From positions 51,385 through 115,384 of the forward strand of contig NDFF03000212.1 in assembly GCA_002150815.3 (NCBI GenBank): a stretch of DNA of 64,000 nucleotides. Reading direction: 5' to 3'. Both the position numbers and the translations under genes were made by a program. The first letter of the stretch is position 1; each line of letters opens with the position of its first letter. Source of the DNA: Grammothele lineata (Eukaryota; Basidiomycota; Agaricomycetes; Polyporales; Polyporaceae). Under the pieces are notes generated by a model that saw nothing but the letters and a program-made list of their open reading frames with translations, had not been told where the DNA came from and made no database searches. Shown piece after piece: positions 55,293 through 64,000 of the stretch.

Positions 55293-55421
55293 ATGTCGGA
55301 CGATTTTTTGCTTCCGCGCCCAGGCATTGTACGCCTTCGTGACGTCAGCGGTCCAGAGGCCCCACGTGGCGCCCCTACCGGCGCCGGCCGCAAGGAGCCC
55401 CAGCACGTGCGAAGCTGGCAT
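55183..55421. repeat. direct repeat, two 112-bp copies 127 bp apart
   Basis: Copies 55183-55294 and 55310-55421 are almost identical (GCTTCCGCGCCCAGGC...GCGAAGCTGGCAT). On the minus strand each encodes an open GRGATWGLWTADVTKAY(D/N)AW stretch; on the plus strand the second copy is the first coding DNA of the next gene. Confidence 0.88.
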
Positions 55422-58400
55422 CCACGCGTCGGACAATCGGGAAGCTCGTCTCTAGCGCTTTGTCCTGAGCAAGCCACGCTCCGACGCTGGTCTCAACGTC
55501 AACGCACGTTACACCAGTGAGTCTTCCCACTTGCCCAGTTCCCTTAACTGACTCGCACCTCCCTTCCATAGCGGCTCTCTCGTCCTCCCCGGTCCCAACC
55601 TGAGTTCGGACTCCGTACAGCCTGGAAGAGGTAGTTCTCTACAGGCGTGCGGAACCGTACCTAGTCGACGACCGATTTTGGAGCGCCATATCTCTCGCGT
55701 TCTCTACTGCGTAGGCCTGGACTTTCCGCGGGGATTCTTGACTTCAAACGCGCCAGGTTACTACGAGCAGCCCTGCCGGGTGAGTTAGGCAACCGTAACC
55801 CTTGAGGGCGCTCTGCTGAAACTGCCTTCAGCAGTTAATATCGCACGCGCTAACAGACTGTAGAACCAGAACGAGAAGTTAGTATGTTTCAACTCCTTGC
55901 TTAACGTCACTGACCGCTACCAGAGGCAACCACAAACGCCTCGCCCCCGGAACCCACTATTGCGGCAACTTGAATTGAGGTTTCCTCTCCGAGTCTGTCG
56001 GGTCAAGTTATATAGCGAAATGTGAGTGTTGTTCGCGCCGGGGCTGCCGTCTAGCGAGTCTAAGCTCCATTCGCAGGTCTACCCCTGCACGTCATTTCTT
56101 GTACAGCAGCCATTGCTATACCGTTATCAATCCGAGTCCGGTGGAGAGTCTACCGGGTATTGTCGTGGATGACCCCGAGAGCAACCTCGTATGTCGTGAT
56201 ATGAGAAAGGCTCTGTGGGCTGGACGTAAAGCTCCGGAGATGGCATACATGTTGAAACGCCACAGTGTGGAGTCCGCTTGGTTCTCTCGTCTCAACTGTG
56301 GCTCGTGCGACCTGCCCGTCATCCACACCGAATGGGGCTACGTCTTGGCTCCTACCATGCGCGAAGCGTGGATGGAACTGGAGGACGCTTTCGTTAAGAT
56401 CTCGGATATCCTCTTCTCTACGCAGACTAGCAATAACGAAGCGAAGCTGCCTTTCGACTCCCACTGGATGCTGCCACGCGAGACCGGATACCGTGCTGGT
56501 CACCGCACGGCCGCTGCTGCACGCAGGGCAGCCTCGCGCGCTCGGGACGCTTGCATGCTTCTCCTCGCTCGGTGCACTATGGCGATTGCCTTGTGTTCAG
56601 AGACGGAAGGCGAAGGACCTCCTGCATGGATATCAATCCTCGCCAGGCAGAACATTCCGCCGCTGTGGATCGACACTCTGCGTGAATCCATCATCGCCGA
56701 TCTCAGTCTCGGCCTGCGGGCGGGTGCTTTTATCGACCCTCTTTACCATACCGCGTGGGTCCACCATGTACCTTGCATGGTGCGCGCGAACCTTCCTGTG
56801 TATATCCGCTGGCCCGGGAATGACATGCATGAGGTCCTCCGTCGGCACCCATACCTCGCACCGTACGCCCCCAAGAGTGACTCGTGGATTCCCCGTGTTC
56901 TGGAGGAAGGCACTGAGACTCACCCCCTACTGCGATTCCGCTGGAGTGATTACGAACCTAGGACTGGCTGGCCGCACATAGGGATTGGTCAACCGTTGCC
57001 CCCGTGGAGGACGGACATGGTAAACGCGCCGTTTGGGGGCGGTAGTTGGGCAAACACGAGCCTCAACGAAAGGCGGAAAGCTATGCCCCACGGGCCGGGA
57101 CAGCTCCCCGGAGAGACACGACAAGACTTCATCACGCGTCGCTCCATCAGTAATAGCAGCAGGGCTTATCAAGAGACCAACGAACAGCGGATGGCCCGCC
57201 TCGCGCGCGAAGATAAGGCGAAACGGGCTAAGCGTCCGATCGGTCCTTCGACCGTTTATATCTGGAGGCAGGCCGGAGACGTGGAGGCCTATCTGCCGGA
57301 CGAGTGGGCCACCGGAGACTACCGTTGCCCAGTGCCCCGCTCGGCAATAGGAGAGGTATGGGCAGAGAATCCACGGGCGGAAAAGCACTATGACGGGTGG
57401 TCAGACGAGTGGGATGTCTTCCCCGCTGTCTGGGACGAACTCGACGTGATGGAGGACGCATGGGAAGCTGCGGAAGGTGTGCCGGAGGTACAATCCCTCC
57501 CTGGATGCGACGTAAACCCTTCTGGTTTCTTCCAATCCTCTCTCCGCCTCTTCTACGATGACCAGTTTGACGACGTTGATATTCCCCACGCAACGCGGCA
57601 TACCAATCCCCGCTCCTTTGAAGCGTTCCCTGATCTGACCAGGTTCCGCTATGGCCTTGTATCACGCGTCGTTGAAGGGGCACAGGAAATCGCGTATAAC
57701 CAATACGGTGAGGAGGCAATCCGCAAACATTTTGGCTGCGTGGAGGAGGACTTTGATGACGCCGCCCGCGCTTGTGTGCGCCCCGCAAGCGGCCTGGTGA
57801 GCGCTCTCCTTCAGAACCCTGACGCGCCCCATGCGCCTGGACTCATTTGGGATCTGGACCACTCGTGTGACGTGTACTTGCGGACGGGCCTCGCTGAGTT
57901 GCCTATCCGGCTCACGCGTTATGTCCTCAACGAGCAACCGTACGTCTACGTGACCTACGCGAACACCACTGTCAACGATGTCTCGTGGGCTCTATTGACG
58001 AACGAGACCACAGCACTGGAACTGTGCCGTCGCACGGGGATCAAATGCCTTCAGGAGGCGGTTCTGTTTCTTGTCCGGCGCGGCACACGTTTCCTGGTGG
58101 CGTCTACGCCGAAACCAACACGATCCCCTGTCTTCAAGAAAGAAGCGCCCCGAAGTGCCTGCCTCGGATGGCGGCCCCCGGGTTTTCACGTGGACGGATG
58201 GGACTACAGAGCGTACGAGTCCCGGGCTCTAGATGTGCTGGCAACGCCAAGGGCGCGGGCAGCCATGTGCAGGGGCGGCATTGTCTGGCGTTTGGCGGTC
58301 GAGCTTCTCGGCATGGACGCTGTGGAAGCCGTAATGCAAGGGCCGTCAGCAGACGTGTGGACGCATGGACAGGAACTGAACTCAGCCCACGGAGATTTCC

Positions 58401-58783
58401 TATACGCAGACGATCTCTCTGATGATGAATACGACGTGATCTGCGGGGTATATAAGGTGTATACAGGTATGTACCAGCAGCCTGCGCACGCACCAATAAA
58501 TGATCAATTGGATACAGACGACTCGCACAAGCAAATCTCCGACGTGTCGTGGTGGCCCAAGGTGTACGGGTGGGAGAATGGGGGACTTGACGTCGGGTAC
58601 TGGTGTTCTTTTGCCGAATTGTGGTTCAAAAAGCGTCTGGACGGCATTCGGTCGCATGAGCAAAGGCCAAAATCAGCGAGGGATTGGAAGAGAGATCTTG
58701 GCAACTTTCGCCATGCGAAAAGGCTGTCTCGCGCCGTTGACAAAGCTAGTTCTCAGTTCGTTGAAGCCCACTGGAGGAATTAG
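55293..58783 (+). CDS. uncharacterised 1084-residue protein
   Basis: Five exons (introns 55517-55571, 55780-55863, 55882-55923, 56022-56076), one only 18 nt, sum exactly to 1084 codons plus stop. I do not recognise a domain. Conserved-looking blocks: RRPILERHISRVLYCVGLDF (about residue 110), PGIVVDDPESNLVCRDMRKALW, AWFSRLNCGSCDLPVIHTEWGY, a Trp/Asp-rich region (SDEWDVFPAVWDELDVMEDAW, SSLRLFYDDQFDDVDI), RYVLNEQPYVYVTYANTTVND, and DYRAYESRALDVLATPRARAA near the C-terminus. No signal peptide or membrane span is evident. The large last exon is secure. The first exon and the ATG at 55293, which sits at a repeat junction, are less so. It is probably a lineage-specific multicopy family. Confidence 0.65.
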
Positions 58784-59280
58784 GTGTATGATTACATAGA
58801 ATGACAATATGTTTGATATGCTAGGAGTTATGTCTATACTGCACGAGACGGCCCGTGAGTTGGCCCCGCGCTTTTCACGCATGACCAATGCATCCGCCTC
58901 CCACTAGCCCTGCTCTTGCAGCCTGCAGGCAGGCACATTCATGCACTGATCGATGGGCCACTAGAGAACGCGCGCGATGACGGTCGAGTCGGGTTTGACT
59001 CGGGGCGCGAAGGAAAAGGAGCGCGGCCGGAATGTGAGCGATCACGTTCAAGGGCGCGGCCCCAGGCACCGATGGTGTTGAGAAGGAGGCCCGTCCGGCC
59101 CGTCTACTCTATCGACGCGGCCAATGATATCGGGCCGCAAGGGGCCATTCCAAAAGGGGCACGATGCCTACTCGCCGCCAGCTATATTTGGAAACAGATG
59201 AACGCTCCGCAGGTGGAAAATGATAATGCCTGGTGAGGTCAGTCAGCAGGCGACGCGCGGAGATGGGATGCGCAAGAAGG

Positions 59281-59461
59281 GGGGACGCGCGAGCAGGGGA
59301 AGCGCGAGCAGGGGACGCGCGAGAGAAGAGCGAGCGCGAGCAGGGGAAGCGCGAGCAGGGGACGCGCGAGAGAAGAGCGAGCGCGAGCAGGGGAAGCGCG
59401 AGCAGGGGACGCGCGAGCAGGGGACGCGCGAGAGAAGAGCGAGCGCGAGCAGGGGAAGCGC
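59281..59461. repeat. GC-rich minisatellite (11-bp core in about 50-bp higher-order unit)
   Basis: Alternating GCGCGAGCAGGGGA and GCGCGAGAGAAGAGCGA blocks; the larger unit occurs about three times with near identity. Four frames on both strands are open only because of the repeat. Confidence 0.85.
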
Positions 59462-59615
59462 GTCAAGCACAGTATCCACAACGACCGCAATAAATCACCT
59501 CACGTGTAGTGCGAAGAGGAGCGTTGCACGAGAAGGCGGGTGGCGAAAGTGCTGGCATGAGGAGGACTCCACGCGGGAGCACGCGTCAATGGAGCTATGC
59601 TGCTCGTCAATCGCG

Positions 59616-59644
59616 CCCTGTTGGAGATAAAGTTTCCAACAGGG
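59616..59644. other. hairpin, 10-bp perfect stem
   Basis: CCCTGTTGGA (59616-59625) pairs with TCCAACAGGG (59635-59644) around a 9-nt loop, about 110 bases downstream of the small minus-strand gene's stop codon. A possible 3'-end signal; function unknown. Confidence 0.4.
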
Positions 59645-59751
59645 TCATCATTACTTAAATGGAGGCGTAAGGTAGTACAAGAAGTGAGTCTAATCCAGCG
59701 CTATGCTTCCTTGAAGCACGGGCGAGGCATCGAAAGCATCTGGAACGTGAT

Positions 59752-60368
59752 TCAGTTAAGGCGAGAAGAAGACAAAACAAGCGCACCATCTCCAAACATG
59801 GACCTGAGATGTGCACGAGCCTTCAGGTTATCGTTTGCGAGTGCCTCATGAGACTCCCGAGTTTGAAGGACGTTCCAAGGGCGTTCGGATTGCAAGGTTT
59901 GCTCAGGCCATGTGACGTTTGTCATGTTGAGACCGTTAGACAACATAGGATGAGCGGCAATATGAACCGGTCGCGGTTTGAATCCTGACTGGCGCTGAAA
60001 CGGATTGGCTAGCTGATCATCAGTGGACAAGGTTCCACACAGAGCAGGTCTTACGACCCACCAAAGTTGTGCAAACCTTCCGGCTCAGGGGCGGGAGGGA
60101 GGAGACGCTCTATAGCGCGCCTTTTGGAATCGTTAGGCCCAAGCGGTGTGTCAGGCTTGCGCTTCCTGCCTGCTGCATACTCGGTTAGGATATGTCTTGA
60201 AAGAAACAAAACATGAGTCCCCAGCCACTCACCAGGGATGTCAGGCGTCTGAACTACTGGGGACTTGCCGCCTCCCCGCGATTTCCGGGTGCTCGCTTTG
60301 CCAGGCTGCTTGGTCCCCTGAGATTTCCGAGACCTCGCTCTAGTGAGGTGTTCCGAAGGGTGGCTCAT
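59752..60368 (-). CDS. small basic uncharacterised protein
   Basis: Three exons (introns 60173-60232 and 60009-60061, both phase 1) give 167 residues. The N-terminal half is Lys/Arg/Ser-rich (ARSRKSQGTKQPGKASTRKS) with a likely nuclear signal (AGRKRKPDT, DSKRRAIERLLPP). The C-terminal half is Asn/Leu/Arg-containing and probably helical (NVLQTRESHEALANDN...). No known domain. Phases fit without residue, but alternative acceptors exist at both introns. It is convergent with the 1084-residue gene. Confidence 0.55.
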
Positions 60369-61190
60369 AGGTGGTCACTACGAGCGAAGCGGACGAGTTA
60401 CGAGACGAAAGCGCCACGCGCCGTAAATGGCCGAACAAGGCCCTCCGCGTCCCCGACGTGGCAGTCGGGTACCTATGCGCGTGTGACAAATCCATCAATC
60501 GCCTATATCGGAAGAGCCGAGGACCAGAAACTTACCACCGCAAGAGGTACGTGCAGTACAGCCAAATGGCGGCTATGGAGATATGCAGGGAGTAGGCGTC
60601 CCTTGCACGTGCTGGAAACAAGGCCCTATGTTTCTGTAATGTAATGAACGTATGGAGGTTCCACCGAATAGCCACACAGAGGCGACAATTGCCAGCCGGC
60701 GATCCTTTCACTTTTAAGCGAAGCAAGATATCAGCGCAAAGTCGATGATCTCAACCCTCGAGAAACTTCCGGCTTTCTGACTGGTCCAAGCCTTGCGGTG
60801 GACTCTGCTGCCTCAATGCGGAGGCAAACCTTAAGACCACGTGTATGAATGTTCACTTGCCACGCGGTGGGGGCGCTTGCCACGCCGGGAACGGGGCGCT
60901 TGCCACTCCGGGGATAGAGCGCTTGTCATGCAGGGAGGGCCTGGGCCGCGTGCCTTGGACAGGTGTTTGCGGCACATAACGTGCTTGCCATGCAAACGCG
61001 CCCCGAATGAAACGGCAGTTGGGATCGTCGCACCGAGCGCGCGAAGCACACGAGGTCAACATGTGTTGGCCTGCCGCCCCGAGAGAGCGAGATCTGGCAC
61101 AGGCCTCAGTCTAACGCCGTTCCACTCTGACACCTAGTAGCCTACCCAACCGTCACCACAACACTGAGAAATGAAGCTTCTGGGAGCGGC
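60369..61190. other. intergenic with short GC-rich repeats
   Basis: About 820 bases between divergent genes. GCGCTTGCCACGCCGGG-like 22-26 bp repeats occur three to four times at 60855-60945. No coding signal; it probably contains both promoters. Confidence 0.5.
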
Positions 61191-64000
61191 ATGGCCAGAA
61201 GTAGTCGACGGTTCGATCAATAATGCTCGTCTCGGATTGACTAAAGCATACTGATCGTGGTGATATCACGTCAGATGATCGCGAGTGGTTTGAAAAGCAA
61301 GAAAACTTGACGGTTTACTGGATTCACTTCAAAACCGCCGAAGTCCCAGAAGAGCTCGGTAATCGTGAGGATAGAAGGTCGGCGAACGAGAGCAGTGGCC
61401 AAGGAGTGTGGCACTTTTATGCCTTATCCCGAGGTCAGGATCCACCCGCCGCGCACGGCTCAACAGGAGACGTATGGATACGAGTCGACGATGCCCCTGC
61501 ACTAAGTTCCCAGGGTGCCCCCTGGATACACGTTCATGGCGCCTCACCACCATGGCTATCCGCCCAGGTCTATATCAAGTCTGCTGAAGGCTGGCAGCAA
61601 CAGCCGGTCGATGCTCTTGTAGGGACCGTGACCCATCCCCTCATAGGACACTGGAACGGTGGTGTAGTTTTAGGCATGACGGCATCCTCTCTCGGATGGG
61701 TGAAACTGAAAACTGTCACGGGTAGCTGGCGAAAACGATTTTACGAGGGATTTCAAGGGAAGAAAGACGGCTATCTCAGTCCCAAAGAGGTGACTGTCGT
61801 CGACGCAGCCTTGTGCACGTACCTGTCTGCTGAGACGGTTACTGAACCGCCGAAACGAGCCGATAGAACTCGCCAATTCCCCCCGGGTCGCCTCGCAGCA
61901 CATTCGTTCCCTCGCGCTGTCTATCGTCCCATGGAAAGACGCGATGTATGTGCGGACCGGAGCACCGCTGCCGAGCGATCCGGCCCAGAAGAGACGTGAG
62001 TAATTATTACCCTGGCGTGATGCATTCGCGCTCAAGACGCACAGAGACTCTCAGTTTTCCAGTGACCGCGGTTCTACGTCGGGACAAGGTGCGGGCGAGT
62101 GGAGCCCTACGCCTCCGGTCTTGACCTCTACGCCAAACCGGCCTGAGGGAGTCCTCCCGTCTCCTCCGCCGGTTTTGCGCCCCATTACGCTCACCGCATG
62201 CCCCACACGACCCACCATCGCGGGGGATAGCGCCGCAGGTAATACACGCAAGGACAGTCCGGCGACGGAGTACGTCAATATGGAGACGACCGCCGACTTG
62301 AGCGGCATCCCGTCTCCCCCGCCCATCAGTGGACCCATGTTCTTCCCAGAGGCAGCCATCTCCGTGAACATACCTGGCAGTCGCACGCCTGCTGCGACCA
62401 GATCTCTCGACATCGACAGGTCTGAGGAAATGGCGGCCCGCGTCAGGGACGTGTCACCACGCGCGACCGACGTGCGCACTTTCGTCTCTCCAAGACCAAC
62501 CTCCATCTCGTATGGGAGCGAAACGCCCCCATCCTCTCCACCACCTCTCTGCGGCCCTGTAGCGTTTGACGCTACTTATAACTCGTCCAAGGGCCCGACG
62601 AGCGCGACTCCGGTTGGCGCTTGGACACCCACTCCATCTGCCGCCTCGCTCTCAGGCCGCGGAAGCCCCACCAACAGCCTGAGATCTACTCGCAGTGACC
62701 CAGAGCAATGGCAGATTGTCTTCATTGCAGACCCAACGATGCAGGACGATACGTACCTGGACGCAGCGTCAGGTCGTAGTCATTCCGGCGACGACCGTCT
62801 GTGCTGGTGGGCTACGGTGCCGATGTATATGGGTGAACACATGGAGCTGAAGAGAGAGTGCCCGCATGCCGTGTTCCTGAACGAAGATAACGGGAGAGAG
62901 ATATACGATACGAATGAAGTGGTGAATGTGGATGTTTCGGAGTGGGTAAGCACAACCGTACGCGGGTCCCGCCGAGAGCGTTGGAGCTGAGCATACCACA
63001 GTTGGTTCTACCGATCTGGATGCGCTCGCAGCACAACTACATAGTGAAGGTGATAGACTACGAGAACTTCTTGGTAGCCCTTTTGGAAGGGGAGGGCGCT
63101 CACGCCGCAATTTGGGCGTGTCTACGAATGGCGGATATGGTCATCGGAGGGGCGGATTTCACAGGAGACTATAGGTGAGTCAGCCCTTCAGGCAGCCAGG
63201 ATCAAACTCACGCGCAAGGAAGACAACCGGAGTATAGGCTGGAGTCTCCTGCCAATCTACAACTCTATCTCAGTCGCATGGACGTCCTGATGCAGGACAC
63301 ACTGGTATGGCCAAACCCTCGGGAGATGATGTTGTTCGGCAACAAGAAGATTCTCATTCACCACTTGGACCTGGCAGCGGCATACGGCACGCAGACGATC
63401 AGGCCTCGGACAGCGCCGCATCGGCCAAGTACGCGCGCAAAGAATTCAGGGGAAGTCTTCAAGCGGGCGTATAGCTCGTATGGAGAGCGGGTGTACCTAC
63501 CCGGAAGTGACGAGTATCCACCAACTTGGGACGCGCTCCGGAGCCGTTACGCTCCCTACGACGAAAATTGGTTCAAACAGCCCTTCATCGCGGGGCTTAG
63601 AGGTTCCAGCATCGGGGAATTCCGGTCATATTTTGTGGACGGCCGTCTGGTGCATATCATCAAGACGGTCCCGAATGAGGAAGGTGGAAGCGAAATGGAA
63701 ATTGTCCAAGGGATGTACACCACGGCCAAATGGGGGTACGTCGTCCGATAGAATTTCTCCGCGTATGACTCATATGAAACGTGGATGTAGAGAAATGAGC
63801 GCGGCCGGGCAGCTTGCCGGCAAGAAGTTCGCCAATACAGAGTGGATCGGCGACTGGATCGGTGACCGACAAGCCGAAGGATTGGCTGAGTTCACGCGCT
63901 TCATAACCAAACAGTACAGTGCGCTGGTGGACCTCGCGAAGGAAGACCTTGGAGGTCCCACTGGGATGGAATTGTTTGCGAGATTAGATGCGAGCGTGGT
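61191..64000 (+). CDS. uncharacterised protein with possible ATP-grasp-like C-terminal part (3' end beyond right edge)
   Basis: Six exons in phase (introns 61201-61274, 61996-62044, 62946-63001, 63175-63237, 63736-63790); about 837 residues are in the window. The first exon is only 10 nt (MAR plus one base), so the start is tentative. Residues 1-240 form a globular region (WFEKQENLTVYWIHFKTAEVP, TGDVWIRVDDAP, GAPWIHVHG). A long Pro/Ser/Thr-rich linker follows to about 470. The C-terminal region has WQIVFIADPTMQDD, MRSQHNYIVKVIDYENFLVALL, LVWPNPREMMLFGNKK, VFKRAYSSYGERVYLP, RSYFVDGRLVHIIKTVP and MELFARLDASVV. A Lys/Arg-rich strand, a 'xRxYxxxGxxx' strand and a late RLD motif resemble ATP-grasp enzymes, but this is an impression only. 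Confidence 0.6.

Larger units (their letters stand above)
58784..59751. other. intergenic with minisatellite and hairpin
   Basis: About 970 bases between convergent genes. Contains the GC-rich minisatellite at 59281-59461 and a 10-bp-stem hairpin at 59616-59644. The long frames crossing the minisatellite are repeat artefacts. Confidence 0.5.

Noticed and set aside
59220..59630. Four overlapping open frames across 59220-59630
   Set aside because: Open only because of the GC minisatellite; composition is pure repeat.

Overview
This is nuclear DNA of a filamentous basidiomycete, most likely an Agaricomycete. Genes are densely packed and split by many short introns (about 50-105 nt, GT-AG with CTNAY-like branch sites). 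The recognisable families fit: basidiomycete-type F-box proteins, HSP9/HSP12, a BLI-3-like protein, mitochondrial F1 delta, an AlkB-like dioxygenase with the basidiomycete N-terminal region, a TET/JBP-like dioxygenase and a self-primed Tf1/sushi-type chromovirus. All exon models were built by hand from splice signals and reading phase. For every complete model the summed exon length is a multiple of three.

Layout. (1) 1-12.3 kb is a core block, all on the minus strand: an AlkB-like 2OG-Fe(II) dioxygenase (its C-terminus lies off the left edge), ATP16, an hsp9/12 gene, a 1112-residue PH-like/coiled-coil protein and a BLI-3-like flavin-binding stress protein. (2) 13.4-34.3 kb is a tandem segmental duplication of about 6.5-6.9 kb, three full units and one truncated unit. 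Each full unit carries a plus-strand Ser/Pro/Arg-rich gene, a hairpin, a minus-strand F-box gene with four introns, and a poorly resolved minus-strand segment. All three F-box copies are open. The Ser/Pro/Arg-rich gene is intact in units 1 and 3 and broken in units 2 and 4. Unit 3 carries a 277-bp TA-flanked MITE that is absent from its sisters, and it looks mosaic between units 1 and 2.

(3) 34.97-47.33 kb holds an uncharacterised multi-exon gene cut in two by a young chromovirus at 38818-46771, flanked by the target duplication CCACG. The element has 577-bp LTRs, gag, and pol with protease, RT, RNase H, DD35E integrase and a chromodomain. It also has an extra upstream reading frame without a single methionine codon, a predicted self-priming site and a second, truncated LTR at its right end. 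(4) 48.3-64 kb is an accessory block: a TET/JBP-like dioxygenase, a zinc-cluster/coiled-coil protein with a duplicated 96-nt exon, a 1084-residue unknown, a small basic protein, and the start of a protein with possible ATP-grasp character that runs off the right edge. Several minisatellites lie between them.

The first block is housekeeping and stress physiology. The middle is a fast-evolving tandem array. The right third is transposon-marked and lineage-specific. I see no operons, RNA genes or CRISPR arrays. I did not find one coherent new system, but the Met-less retroelement frame, the exon duplication and the mosaic array merit testing.
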